Assembly (NCBI GenBank): GCA_005798445.1
Contig: SYJG01000240.1
Coordinates: forward strand, 1 to 43,222
Length of the DNA stretch: 43,222 nt
Source of the DNA: Planctomyces sp.
GTDB taxonomy: Bacteria; Planctomycetota; Planctomycetia; Planctomycetales; Planctomycetaceae
Reading direction: 5' to 3'
Shown: positions 16,827-25,803 of the stretch, one piece after another
How positions within the stretch are numbered: the stretch's first letter is position 1
How the letters are laid out: each line of letters opens with the position of its first letter
The notes under the pieces: generated by a model
The model's database searches: none
What the model saw: the letters and a program-made list of their open reading frames with translations, nothing else
What the model was told of the DNA's origin: nothing
Position numbers and translations under genes: made by a program

Positions 16827-18170
16827 ATGCTGACGATTTCCGGCAATGCGATTCGATTGTGCGATCGACTGCCGCGCCGGGATTTCTTGACGATTGGATC
16901 GCTGGCCGTCGGAGGATTGGCGTTGCCGCGGTTGCTGCGAGCGGAAGCTCAGGCCGGCGTCCAGGCGTCGCACAAGGCGATCATCATGGTCTATCTGACC
17001 GGTGGTCCGCCTCATCAGGACATGGTGGATTTGAAGCCCGATGCTCCCGCTGAAATCCGTGGCGAGTTCCGGCCGATCGCGACCAATGTTTCGGGGATTC
17101 AAATCTCTGAACTCATGCCGCGTGTCGCGGGGATGATGGATAAGTTCGCGATCATTCGCTCGCTGGTCGGGGCCGAGGAGCGGCATTCGTCATTTCAATG
17201 TGCGACGGGCCGGTTGTTTCGTTCGCAACCGCAAGGAGGTTGGCCAGAGATCGGATCAATCTTGTCCAAACTTCACGGTCCGGTCGATCCCTCGGTGCCG
17301 CCCGCCGTTGACCTGTCGATGAAAATGGAACATCAGCCGTACAACTTGCCGGGGCCGGGGTTCCTCGGCATGGCTCATTCGCCGTTCAAGCCATCGGGCG
17401 ATGCGATGAACGACATGGTGTTGCAAGGAGTCAGCCTCGATCGGCTGACGGATCGCGGATCGTTGCTAGCGAGCCTCGATCGATTCCGTCGGCAGGCGGA
17501 CAAGCAAGCCGCATCGCAGTTGGATGCCGATGGCTTCACGGAGCGAGCGCTGGGGATTCTCAGTTCGAGCCGCCTGGTCGAGGCTCTCGATCTGTCGCGC
17601 GAAGATCCGCGCATCCGCGAGCGTTACGGGAAGGACGATCCGGAATGCCTACCGTATTCGAAAGCGGGCTATCAAGCTCACATGTCGAAGTTTCTGACCG
17701 CACGACGGTTGGTCGAGGCGGGGGCGCGCTGTGTGACGGTGGCGTTTGCGGACTTCGATTGGCACGGTGCCAATTTCACGAACGGTCGCAAAGTGATCCC
17801 GCTGCTCGACCAAGGCCTGGCGGCGCTCGTTGCGGATTTGCACGAACGAGGACTCGATCGCGACGTGTCCGTCGTCGTGTGGGGTGAGTTCGGGCGGACT
17901 CCCAAAATCAACGCGAACGCCGGGCGCGACCACTGGCCGCGCGTGACGTTTGCCATGCTAGCGGGCGGAGGCATGACCACCGGCCAGGTCATCGGCGAGA
18001 CGAATCGATTGGCCGAAGAACCGGTTTCGCGGCCGATCCATTTTCAGGATGTGATTGCCACGCTCTATCACAACCTCGGAATCGATACCGCCCACACGAC
18101 GATCCCCGATCTCAATGGCCGTCCGCAGTACGTCTCTGAAACCCACGAACCGATCCGCGAACTCGCTTGA
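16827..18170 (+). CDS. Tat-exported DUF1501 protein (second copy)
   Basis: This 447-residue DUF1501 paralog has a classic twin-arginine leader, RRDFLTIGSLAVGGLALP (about 15-32). Family motifs are MVYLTGGPPHQDMVDLKP, VVWGEFGRTPKINANAGRD and FAMLAGGGMTTG. It differs enough from the copy at 13708 to be an old paralog rather than a recent duplicate. I start at the ATG at 16827; the open frame upstream does not resemble the family. The beta-helix gene follows after 40 bp on the same strand, so the two could be co-transcribed. The molecular role is not known. Confidence 0.88.
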   Translation: MLTISGNAIRLCDRLPRRDFLTIGSLAVGGLALPRLLRAEAQAGVQASHKAIIMVYLTGGPPHQDMVDLKPDAPAEIRGEFRPIATNVSGIQISELMPRVAGMMDKFAIIRSLVGAEERHSSFQCATGRLFRSQPQGGWPEIGSILSKLHGPVDPSVPPAVDLSMKMEHQPYNLPGPGFLGMAHSPFKPSGDAMNDMVLQGVSLDRLTDRGSLLASLDRFRRQADKQAASQLDADGFTERALGILSSSRLVEALDLSREDPRIRERYGKDDPECLPYSKAGYQAHMSKFLTARRLVEAGARCVTVAFADFDWHGANFTNGRKVIPLLDQGLAALVADLHERGLDRDVSVVVWGEFGRTPKINANAGRDHWPRVTFAMLAGGGMTTGQVIGETNRLAEEPVSRPIHFQDVIATLYHNLGIDTAHTTIPDLNGRPQYVSETHEPIRELA

Positions 18171-18210
18171 GCGATACCCTTTCTGTCGCTCGGCCAAGGA
18201 ACGTATCGCG

Positions 18211-19641
18211 ATGTCCAACGTCTTCGGGTTTGGTGCAGTCGGTGACGGAATCGCGGATGACTCCGCGGCGTTGCAGCACACAATTGATTCTGGCGACGGA
18301 GTGCTGCGACTCAATAAAGGGACGTACCGGATCACGAAACCGTTGGTGCTCGATCTGACAAAGACGGGGTTCGGAGCCGTGCGCGGCGAAGGTGGAACGT
18401 CGCGAATCGTCATGGCCGGAGCGGGGCCGGCGATTCGCGTGATTGGAGATCATCAAGGGACCGCCTCGCCGAGCAGCGTGCAGGCTCACACCTGGGACAA
18501 GGAGCGGTTCCCCACAATCCAAGGCATCGAAATCGTCGGCGAGCATCCCGACGCCGTCGGCGTTGAACTCCGCAAGACGATGAAGTGTGTGGTCTCGCAG
18601 GTGCTGATTCGACGCTGCCGAATCGCTGTGCATCTCGTGGAACGCAATCGCGATTTTCTCCTGGCTGACTCGCACTTGTACGACAACCACGAGATCGGCT
18701 TGTTCTTTGATCGCTGCAATCTGCACCAAATCATCGTGCATGGCTGCCACATCAGTTGGAACAAAGTCGCCGGCATCAAATCGCTGGGGGGCGACGTTCA
18801 CAATTTGCAAATCGTCGGTAACGACATCGAATACAACAACGCGACCGCAGGAGGATCGAGCCAGCCGACATCCGACATCACGCAGCATCCGGGTGGCTCT
18901 GAGATTTGGTTTGATGCTACGGACGGCGTCATCAGCGAGGTCACGATCAGCGGCAACACGATTCAAGCCACCGTGCAAACTGGCGGAGCCAACATCCGCA
19001 TCGTCGGCGCGGACGTCGAGCGGCCTCAACCAGCCGACACTCCGAAAACGCGGAAACCCGACACCGCGCATCTCGTCAACATCACGGGTAACGTGCTCGG
19101 CAGCCAGTGGCGAGCGGTGGAACTCCGTAACGTTTCGCGTGTCACGATCTCTGGAAATACGATCTACGACTCGGCCGATCTCTCCGTGTTCGCCGCGCAC
19201 AGCGCCGGCATCGTCGTCAGCGGAAACTCGTTCGCGTGGCGCGGCCTCGATTCCGAACCGACGAAGGACGGCCTTCGCTTTGAAGACTGCGACAACGTGC
19301 TGCTGAGCGGCCTTGCGACACAGCGATTCTGTGCTGGCTCGGCCGAGCGCGGCGCGGCGGTGACGTTCATCCGTTGCAGCGACTGCGGCGTCTCCGACTG
19401 CCAACTCCTCGACCCGCTGCATCGAGGTCTCGAACTGGAAGACTGCATTCGTTGTCGAGTCGCCAACAACACGATCGTCGATCGCCGCCAGCAGCCGACG
19501 ATGCGTCACGCAATCCGCCTCCTTGGCCAATGCCGCGACAACCTTATCACTGGCAACATCCTCGGCGGCGCCACCGAGAAGCTGCTCGACGCGATCGGTG
19601 ATCCTTCGGAGTTGCGCGACAACCTGTTGCTTCGCGGATAG
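18211..19641 (+). CDS. Right-handed beta-helix (pectate-lyase-like) protein
   Basis: This 476-residue protein opens with FGAVGDGIADDSAALQHTID, the signature of the Pectate_lyase_3 group. A long series of beta-helix turns follows, with repeated units such as VTISGNTIYDSADL, NLQIVGNDIEYNNA and VSGNSFAW. No catalytic set can be assigned, and no signal peptide is evident at the chosen start (18211, preceded by AAGGA). The frame is open upstream into the DUF1501 gene, but that part is in the wrong frame to be meaningful. It may act on polysaccharide; the function is unproven. Confidence 0.8.
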   Translation: MSNVFGFGAVGDGIADDSAALQHTIDSGDGVLRLNKGTYRITKPLVLDLTKTGFGAVRGEGGTSRIVMAGAGPAIRVIGDHQGTASPSSVQAHTWDKERFPTIQGIEIVGEHPDAVGVELRKTMKCVVSQVLIRRCRIAVHLVERNRDFLLADSHLYDNHEIGLFFDRCNLHQIIVHGCHISWNKVAGIKSLGGDVHNLQIVGNDIEYNNATAGGSSQPTSDITQHPGGSEIWFDATDGVISEVTISGNTIQATVQTGGANIRIVGADVERPQPADTPKTRKPDTAHLVNITGNVLGSQWRAVELRNVSRVTISGNTIYDSADLSVFAAHSAGIVVSGNSFAWRGLDSEPTKDGLRFEDCDNVLLSGLATQRFCAGSAERGAAVTFIRCSDCGVSDCQLLDPLHRGLELEDCIRCRVANNTIVDRRQQPTMRHAIRLLGQCRDNLITGNILGGATEKLLDAIGDPSELRDNLLLRG

Positions 19642-19756
19642 GTCCGACCAAGTCCTTGTGTGTGTGAAGCATCAGGATTTGGGTTCGACGTTGCATCACA
19701 ACTGCGGCGTCACTGTTGAAAGAAAGCCCCATCCAGATGTCCTGTGCCTGTGGCAC

Positions 19757-19778
19757 CCAGTCCGCCGCAGCGGACTGG
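19757..19778. terminator. Hairpin between convergent genes
   Basis: CCAGTCCGC and GCGGACTGG form a perfect 9-bp stem with a CGCA loop, 11 bp from the truD stop codon and 116 bp beyond the beta-helix stop. There is no U-tract, so it may be another short palindrome that blocks readthrough from either side. Confidence 0.5.
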
Positions 19779-19789
19779 ATCACCCGGCA

Positions 19790-20956
19790 TCAGGCCACCT
19801 CCGTCAGCCGCTTGATGAGGATCGTTGCGTAGGAACCACGAGGCAAGTCGAACGACAGCGTCAGTTTGTTGCGGTCCTCGTATAGCTCATCAGGATCGCA
19901 CTGGTGCTGGACATTCGCGGGAACGTAGATCGCGGCTCGCTGGCCTTTCGAGAAGAAGGCGTCGCGCGGAAATTTGACACGCATCGCGCGTGGTTCGAGT
20001 GCGAACTCGGCAAGCACTCGGTGCAGGCGGTCGAACAGCGGGCCGGCTTCCAATTTGAGCCGAGCGGATGGCAGCGGTAGGCGAAGTTCGAGCAAGTCGC
20101 GGCGTTGATCTTCATCGAGCGAGCGAAAGAACGGTGACGGTCGCTCGCCAAACGCGACGTCGAACAATTGCTCCGAGCGGCAAAGGTCACGCAACGATTC
20201 GGCGAGCAACCGATTCCAGACCGCGCTTTGAAACGCCGAGAGCCACAGGCCGCGCAGGTCGCTCCGCATCAACGCCAGCGCCCGGCGAAAGTCGGTCGGG
20301 TGATCGACCAGAAACGTCACGATGCTCCGCCGGCTACCGCGCGGCATGTCCGTCTTCAGGCCAAGCCAATCGCGCCAACGGTCGCGGAGCAATTGCTTTT
20401 CCTTGCGATCGTCCGGCCGATCGTGTTCGTTCGGGTCGGCCAGAGCCAGCCACAACGCTCGCTCGTAGTCACCTCGGCACCACGGCACGGCGATGAACTC
20501 GCCCGATTGCCCCAACGAGCCGAAGCGTTGATCGTCGAAATAATTCGGCACGCCGTTGACTGCGACATCGCTCAGAGCCTGCTCAGCGCTTGCAATCTCG
20601 GCGTCAGCCATCGACCGCATCACGATCTCGAAACGATTCCCAGTGATGTCCGCCGCGTCGAACGGCCGCTCGGTTTGGCCGAGGTAATTCAGTTCGAGGT
20701 TGGTCTGCGACAAGTCATTTCGCGGCCCGTTCTTGATCGTCACGAATTGCTCGGTGACAGCGTGTCGGTCTTTCAAGCCGCCGTAGCTGACCTGTTGCCG
20801 AGCCAAGTTCCAGCGTCGCAAGATCGCATCCATCGCCTCCGGCGTGCCGAGTGATTGCTTGGTCAGCCGGTAAATGGCAAACGATCCTCGGCCATGAGTC
20901 GGTCGGTCGGTCAACTCGATGACTCGAAAATCGTCCGGCAAGCATTTGAGTTTCAT
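19790..20956 (-). CDS. truD: tRNA pseudouridine(13) synthase TruD
   Basis: This 388-residue enzyme isomerises U13 of some tRNAs. The TruD motif YGGLKDRHAVTEQF (58-71) contains the catalytic Asp63. PNYFDDQRFGS and the later KFPRDAFF region also fit the family. The start MKLKCLPDDFRVIE corresponds to the usual TruD N-terminus. It is transcribed away from the trmB-like gene at 21213, pairing two tRNA-modification-type genes in a divergent arrangement. Confidence 0.9.
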   Translation of the reverse strand: MKLKCLPDDFRVIELTDRPTHGRGSFAIYRLTKQSLGTPEAMDAILRRWNLARQQVSYGGLKDRHAVTEQFVTIKNGPRNDLSQTNLELNYLGQTERPFDAADITGNRFEIVMRSMADAEIASAEQALSDVAVNGVPNYFDDQRFGSLGQSGEFIAVPWCRGDYERALWLALADPNEHDRPDDRKEKQLLRDRWRDWLGLKTDMPRGSRRSIVTFLVDHPTDFRRALALMRSDLRGLWLSAFQSAVWNRLLAESLRDLCRSEQLFDVAFGERPSPFFRSLDEDQRRDLLELRLPLPSARLKLEAGPLFDRLHRVLAEFALEPRAMRVKFPRDAFFSKGQRAAIYVPANVQHQCDPDELYEDRNKLTLSFDLPRGSYATILIKRLTEVA

Positions 20957-20963
20957 GGATACG

Positions 20964-20983
20964 TCAGCCTTTCCAGGCTGACC
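20964..20983. repeat. Short palindrome (single arm of family J)
   Basis: GTCAGCC and GGCTGAC pair around TTTCCA. The same stretch forms the arms of the full element at 34417-34500. It sits 8 bp upstream of the truD start codon, where it could affect translation or transcription. Confidence 0.7.
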
Positions 20984-21081
20984 TGGCCGAGGATTGTTGT
21001 GGAGTTGCGGATGCGGACAAAGCTGATGCGGAGTATCTTGCCGATGAAGCTCGGTGTCGAACGTGTGGGCGAGAACGAGTT

Positions 21082-21192
21082 GCCACGAAAGAACCCAAAG
21101 ATCGCAACGAGTTTCGGCTCGGCGATGTCTGCATTCTGAGAACTTGACTCAAGCTCGTTCGCCTTTCGTGCTCTCTCGTGTTCTTTTGTGGC
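21082..21192. repeat. Imperfect palindrome upstream of the trmB-like gene (family K)
   Basis: GCCACGAAAGAAC (21082-21094) pairs with GTTCTTTTGTGGC (21180-21192) with one mismatch. The arms are far apart, so another insertion or degeneration in the centre is possible. It ends 20 bp before the chosen start at 21213. Confidence 0.55.
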
Positions 21193-21212
21193 CAATCGAA
21201 CTTCTTGAGGAA

Positions 21213-22013
21213 ATGAATTTGCCGTCGAAGTCGCGATCGTCTCCGTCAATTCCGCAGGCCGGCGACCTCGAACACGAGTTCGGCGAGCCGATTCCCGGTC
21301 GCATCTTGCCGCCGGAGCAGTGGGCCAAGACCGCTCTCAAGAAAGTGCCGTGCGGTGTGCTCGATTGGGAATCGCTTTTCGGACGCCGGTCTCCCATCGT
21401 CATCGACATCGGTTGCGGCAATGGTCGATCGACACTCGGCAGCGCGATCATGAAGCCGGACTGCGATCATCTGGGGGTCGACATTCTGCCGGTCGTGATC
21501 CGCTACGCGACTCGTCGAGGCAATCAACGCGGGCTGAGCAACATTCGCTTCGCGGTCATCGGCGGGCGCGAACTGCTCGCCGAGCATGTCGCGGCCGGGT
21601 CAGTCGCGGAGATGCACATTTACCACCCGCAGCCGTTCTACGATCCGGCGCAGATTTATCGCCGGCTCATCACGCCGGAGTTCCTGACGCTGGCGCATCG
21701 CGCACTCGTACCGGGTGGCAAGTTGTTTTTGCAGACCGATCATCCGGGCTATTGGGCCTACATGAGGTCAGTCGTCCCATGCTTCTTCGATCTGAGCGAG
21801 CTCAACGGTCCGTGGCCCGACACGCCGCGAGGTCGGACTCGGCGAGAGATCATCGCTCGCCGTCACGGCTTGCCGATCTTTCGAGGCGAAGCGATCCGTC
21901 GCGATGAAATCAGCATCGACGACGCGCTGCGGCTGGCGAACTCGCTGCCGCCACCGACGTTCAACGCGGATCGCCGACTGCGAAAGTTGGACGAGATTGA
22001 AGCTCGCTCGTAG
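21213..22013 (+). CDS. TrmB-like SAM-dependent methyltransferase, divergent
   Basis: This 266-residue protein resembles tRNA (guanine-N7)-methyltransferase. It has the SAM loop VIDIGCGNGRST (63-74), the second acidic strand HLGVDILP, and the block RRLITPEFLTLAHRALVPGGKLFLQTDH in the right places. The family's catalytic/substrate motif, usually close to FPDPWPKKRH, reads IYHPQPFYDP (136-145) here and lacks the Asp-Pro-Trp-Pro-Lys run. Function as the G46 methylase is therefore uncertain; a lineage-specific variant is equally possible. The start at 21213 follows GAGGAA; the frame is open 53 codons upstream through a palindromic region. Confidence 0.75.
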   Translation: MNLPSKSRSSPSIPQAGDLEHEFGEPIPGRILPPEQWAKTALKKVPCGVLDWESLFGRRSPIVIDIGCGNGRSTLGSAIMKPDCDHLGVDILPVVIRYATRRGNQRGLSNIRFAVIGGRELLAEHVAAGSVAEMHIYHPQPFYDPAQIYRRLITPEFLTLAHRALVPGGKLFLQTDHPGYWAYMRSVVPCFFDLSELNGPWPDTPRGRTRREIIARRHGLPIFRGEAIRRDEISIDDALRLANSLPPPTFNADRRLRKLDEIEARS

Positions 22014-22040
22014 CCCTGTCACAGAGCAACAGCGCTGCTT

Positions 22041-23549
22041 TTACTCCACCAAATCCAAGCAAACGAGATGCGTCTCGCTGCGCAGATAGACTCGCCCGCG
22101 CGACAGCACCGGTGCGGCCCAAGCGGGGTACTTGATGCCGGTCACCGACATCCGGCCGAGCTCCTCGTACTTCTCCGAATTGACCTTTGCCAGCGCGAGC
22201 GTGCCACGTTCGCCGAGGATTAAGAACCGGTCACCGATCTGAATCTTCGATCCGCGGCCGAGCAGCGGAAATGGAATCGTCTTCCCGTCTCCGTCTTTGA
22301 TCTCGCCCGTCGTTGGACTTTGGGTAAGCCTCGTGAGATCCCCTTCGTAACCGGTTGTTTGCCAGAGAACTTTGCCAGCCTTCAGGTCGAGGCAGCGCAA
22401 TTCCCCCTCGTTCTCGTGCCGCCCGCTGAAGCCGTAGAGGTGCCCATCGACGTGAATCGTCGTCGACCAGTGGTTCAGCATGTTGCGTGCGTCCTGCCAA
22501 AGAACGGAATAGTTCTCGCCCGACGGACCGACTTGCAACAACGCCGAGCCAGCCTTGTACGCGGCCGAAAGAAAGATCTTGTCGCCAATGACCACCGGCC
22601 GAGCCGCGTTGACTGACTCACGCTCTTTCGGCCGGAACCAGAATTTGAAATTCTCCGAGCCATCCTTCGGATCGAGTGACACCAGTCCTTGCCGCATCAA
22701 ACACAACACATGTCGCTTGCCATGAATCGTCGCGGCGATCGGTGACGAGTAGCTGTAAAGCGACTCGTCCCCGGTCCATTCGTACTTCGGTTTGATCGAG
22801 CCGCCGGTCTCGACGCCGTCCCAGGTCTTCTTGCCGACGCTCTGCCATTCGGTGTCACCGGTCTCGGCATTGAATGCGACAACTCCAGAGTTCGGCTGGC
22901 CGCCGACCAGCACGATCAGCAAGTTCCCTTCGAGAATCGGCGTACAGCCGACGCCAAAAAAGTTTTCGTCGTCGGGGATGCGAAAGTCTTTGCCGCAGTC
23001 GCGTGCCCAGACTTGCTTGCCAGTCACGAGGTCCAAACAGAACAGTTTTCCTTCAGGGTTGAACGTGAAGACACGAGTCTTCGTCAGCAGCGGCGTGCAG
23101 CGCGGACCATTGTTGTAGGCGTAGCGATCTTCGTAATCGGTCGCGTACTTGAACTGCCACAGCGGCTCGCCGTTGTCGGCTCGCAGGCAATCGACGATGT
23201 CCTCGTTGCCGCGCGGCCGATGAACTACGACCAACCGATTCCCCATTACCGATGGTGCGCTGTAACCCGTGCCAACTCGTTTCGACCAGGCCGTCGTCAA
23301 TCCTCCTTTGGGCCAGCTCGTCAGCCAGTTCGTTTCTTTGCAAACGCCTGTGCCCAGCGGACCCAAGAAGCAGGGCCAATCCTCTCCTTTGCGATCGGGG
23401 GCCGGCACGTCGGTGATCGGCTGTCCGGAGACTTCACCAGTCAGTGGCGCGCGGCCGGTTTTCGGTTTTGGATCGGCGGACATCGCCTTTTCGGCTGCTG
23501 TCAAAAGCAGCACACTCATGACGAGGCTCAAAGTCCATCGCGTGAGCAT
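22041..23549 (-). CDS. Exported PQQ-type beta-propeller protein
   Basis: This 502-residue protein has a signal peptide (LVMSVLLLTAAEKAMSA, about 9-25) and then blades of the quinoprotein/BamB-like type, with recurring A-D-G-L-W-like elements: LRADNGEPLWQFKY, LDLVTGKQVWARD, FNAETGDTEWQS, LDLKAGKVLWQT. WPCFLGPLGTGV near the N-terminus is the common planctomycete entry motif. Proteins of this kind are numerous in planctomycetes and rarely characterised. Catalytic PQQ dehydrogenase activity is not supported by anything I can see. A structural or binding role is more likely. Confidence 0.85.
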   Translation of the reverse strand: MLTRWTLSLVMSVLLLTAAEKAMSADPKPKTGRAPLTGEVSGQPITDVPAPDRKGEDWPCFLGPLGTGVCKETNWLTSWPKGGLTTAWSKRVGTGYSAPSVMGNRLVVVHRPRGNEDIVDCLRADNGEPLWQFKYATDYEDRYAYNNGPRCTPLLTKTRVFTFNPEGKLFCLDLVTGKQVWARDCGKDFRIPDDENFFGVGCTPILEGNLLIVLVGGQPNSGVVAFNAETGDTEWQSVGKKTWDGVETGGSIKPKYEWTGDESLYSYSSPIAATIHGKRHVLCLMRQGLVSLDPKDGSENFKFWFRPKERESVNAARPVVIGDKIFLSAAYKAGSALLQVGPSGENYSVLWQDARNMLNHWSTTIHVDGHLYGFSGRHENEGELRCLDLKAGKVLWQTTGYEGDLTRLTQSPTTGEIKDGDGKTIPFPLLGRGSKIQIGDRFLILGERGTLALAKVNSEKYEELGRMSVTGIKYPAWAAPVLSRGRVYLRSETHLVCLDLVE

Positions 23550-23564
23550 TCGGTTTTCTCCTGG

Positions 23565-23625
23565 TTGTTGAGTCCCTCATCCGGCCTTCGGCCATCTTCT
23601 CCCAAAGGGAGAAGGGTACGATTGG
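23565..23625. repeat. Small palindromic element (family L)
   Basis: Two adjacent hairpins, CCGGCCTTCGGCC and CTTCTCCC-AAA-GGGAGAAG (23596-23614), lie between the membrane protein stop (23644) and the beta-propeller start (23549). They may attenuate readthrough between the two minus-strand genes. Confidence 0.6.
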
Positions 23626-23643
23626 TGCCGTCTCAAATGAAGG

Positions 23644-25188
23644 TTATCGGCGGTCTGCGGGGTCATCATCGGGCAGACGCAGAATCTTGTAGGTGTCGTT
23701 TGAGTACAGCAAGTCTGCGTCGTAGCGAACTCGCGTTCGAGTGATCGCGAATCGGACGCCGGTCTGCCGAACCAACTCGCGCAGTTCGTCGGCCGAGTAG
23801 GTTTCGTCACCGGCGAAACTCTTCTCGCTCCATTTGGTGATGAGTCGCATCCTTCGATTCCACTCCACGATGCCGGCTGCGTCCTGCGGACAGTCCTTGA
23901 GGTTCACGTACTCCGCTCGCTGGGCGAACCATTTGAATGCCTCGGCCTCGAAGGGTGTGTGAAAGACTGTGTTCTCCGAAGTATTCGACGCGACCCAGCG
24001 ACAGGCATCCCGCCAGTCGGCTCGCATCGCTGCCGGTAACTGATTCGGCGGAGGCATGAAACGAGTTGCAATCACCGCCCATGCCAATCCGGCTCCGCCT
24101 AGCAGCCACCGCCACCGCTGGCGAAACACGCTCGGCAACAGGATCGCCACGGCGACCGGAAGCAGCAGATCGAACAAACGGAACGGATAAAACTTCAACA
24201 CGACCATCCGCCAATGAGGCTCAGTCAGCAGATTCGCTGGTTGCGGGCGTGGCCCCAATCCCGCGACCAATCCCACTCCGACAAACAGAGCGGCCGCGAC
24301 GACGTAACCCATCCACCAGCGATCATCCCGTGATCTTGTGTGTCGACGCCGCCAACACCACAGACTCAACCACACCACCCCCAGCGTTCCGTAGGTGACG
24401 TAATTCGCGACCGCGAAGTCCATCGGGTCAAGGTGATGCTTCAGCCGGTAGTACACCTGGATGTAGTTGGCAATCACACTGGTGCTAGCATTCGACGCAC
24501 GCAGCATCTCGAGGGCTGGCCAAAGTCCGGGCAGAGCCACAAGCACCAGCAAAACGGTTGCGATCAACCAACGCCGCCATCGCGAAAGTTCGAAGTCAAA
24601 CCGAACGAGTTCGGCAAGACCCATCGCAGCCAGATGCCAAAGCCCAACGATCGGATGAAAACTGATTGCCGCTCCGCCGAATACGGCTGCGGTGAGCAAT
24701 CGTCGATGGAGCATCGCCCCGATCGACCAAAACACCAGCGAGTATGCGACGACCTTCGATTCAAATCCTCCGATCAGCCACTCGCCCGACAAGTTGCCGA
24801 TCGCTTGCAACCCGAGAAACAACCACGCCGAGAGCAACGTTGATACACGCGGCGACGAAGGCTCCGACTCATCACGTTGTAGACGAGTGGCGAGAGAAGT
24901 CCAACTGGCGGCAACCATCGCCAGGCTGATCGCTCGTCCGAGAAACGCGAGCGTTGCGAAGTCGAACCACAGCGTCAGCCAGCCAAAGGTCCAGTAGAAA
25001 ACTTGGTGCGCTGGGAACGACGACAAGTAGAGATCGTCCGCGCACCAAGCTGGGTTCCAAGAGTGCCTCGCCATCGCGAGGTAGTGTGGCTCATTCACCG
25101 CCGGGATCGGCGCAGAGACGAGCGACACAAGCAGGAAGCTAAGCCAGACCGCCGCGACGACGAGCAACTTGGAACGACGCTCGGTCAC
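23644..25188 (-). CDS. Polytopic membrane protein of unknown function (glycosyltransferase-C-like)
   Basis: This 514-residue protein has about ten hydrophobic segments in residues 8-370 and a soluble C-terminal domain (about 375-514). The first loop, APIPAVNEPHYLAMARH, places an acidic/His pair (NEPHY) just after membrane helix 1, as in GT-C glycosyltransferases of the GT39/GT83 type. The soluble tail (RADWRDACRWVASNTSENTV, then FKWFAQRAEYVNLKDCP) looks like the conserved end of a planctomycete family that I believe carries a DUF6798 label. A role in envelope glycan or lipid glycosylation is only inference. Confidence 0.7.
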   Translation of the reverse strand: MTERRSKLLVVAAVWLSFLLVSLVSAPIPAVNEPHYLAMARHSWNPAWCADDLYLSSFPAHQVFYWTFGWLTLWFDFATLAFLGRAISLAMVAASWTSLATRLQRDESEPSSPRVSTLLSAWLFLGLQAIGNLSGEWLIGGFESKVVAYSLVFWSIGAMLHRRLLTAAVFGGAAISFHPIVGLWHLAAMGLAELVRFDFELSRWRRWLIATVLLVLVALPGLWPALEMLRASNASTSVIANYIQVYYRLKHHLDPMDFAVANYVTYGTLGVVWLSLWCWRRRHTRSRDDRWWMGYVVAAALFVGVGLVAGLGPRPQPANLLTEPHWRMVVLKFYPFRLFDLLLPVAVAILLPSVFRQRWRWLLGGAGLAWAVIATRFMPPPNQLPAAMRADWRDACRWVASNTSENTVFHTPFEAEAFKWFAQRAEYVNLKDCPQDAAGIVEWNRRMRLITKWSEKSFAGDETYSADELRELVRQTGVRFAITRTRVRYDADLLYSNDTYKILRLPDDDPADRR

Positions 25189-25244
25189 GATGCGTTCCGC
25201 GTAACAGAGTCAATGACGCATGTGTGGCTCTCTGAGCGAGAAAC

Positions 25245-25364
25245 CCCAATCTCCAAAACCCAATGCCCCAAAAAATCCCAAGGTCCAAAACCAAAGGTCT
25301 CGCGGCGAAGTCTCTTGGACCTTGAGATTTGGGATTTCATTGGGCATTGGATTTTGGGATTTGG
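25245..25364. repeat. Long palindromic element (family M)
   Basis: The left arm 25245-25288 and right arm 25315-25364 pair imperfectly over more than 40 bp. Parts are CCCAATGCCCC against GGGCATTGG, and AAGGTCCAA against TTGGACCTT. It occupies most of the gap between the small basic protein stop (25385) and the membrane protein start (25188). Confidence 0.85.
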
Positions 25365-25384
25365 ACATTCACGGCCCGGTCGCA

Positions 25385-25576
25385 TTACTTCTTCTTTGCT
25401 GCCTTTTTGGCGGACTTCTTTGCTGATTTTTTTGGCGCGGCGGCGGCTTTGGTCGCCTTCTTTTTGGCAGCCTTCGGGGCCGCGGAGGACGTGCTCTTCT
25501 TTTTTCCGCCGAAGACCTGATCCCAATTCTTCCAGAATTCCGGGGTCGTACCTGTCCGAACGATCGGTCCGCTCAT
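25385..25576 (-). CDS. Small Lys/Ala-rich basic protein (histone-tail-like)
   Basis: This 63-residue protein has a conserved-looking head, MSGPIVRTGTTPEFWKNWDQ (1-20), then VFGG and a tail of KKS/AAPKAAKKK/AAKK repeats resembling histone H1 C-terminal domains. About a third of the residues are lysine. GAGGAGA lies upstream of the ATG at 25576. A nucleic-acid or polyanion binding role is inferred from composition alone. The head is reminiscent of a short planctomycete protein family without assigned function. Confidence 0.75.
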   Translation of the reverse strand: MSGPIVRTGTTPEFWKNWDQVFGGKKKSTSSAAPKAAKKKATKAAAAPKKSAKKSAKKAAKKK

Positions 25577-25690
25577 GCTGTGATTTCTCCTCGACTTGCA
25601 ACTCGTGAACAATCCCTTGAAACGATGGCCGGCGAACATCGCACAGCCCTCGAGCAGCAGAACTATGCCGCACGAACCGTTTTCTTGTCA

Positions 25691-25709
25691 AACACCTCGC
25701 CAAGGTGTT
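25691..25709. promoter_or_regulatory. Small hairpin in a divergent promoter region
   Basis: AACACCT and AGGTGTT pair around CGCCA between the small basic protein gene and the gene at 25804. It may be an operator or a leader hairpin; nothing further supports either. The rest of the 227-bp gap shows no feature. Confidence 0.3.
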
Positions 25710-25803
25710 CCGCTCTGGGCACGGACTTTGCGGCTGACCAGGTCAAACTGCCAAAGGTACGGGCCACCGGATTCTCGGCAGTCACTACGAGAGGGCTTGT
25801 CAG

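Noticed and set aside
18112-19530. 472-codon frame opposite the beta-helix gene
   Set aside because: The plus-strand product has regular beta-helix repeats. The antisense product has none and no ribosome site.
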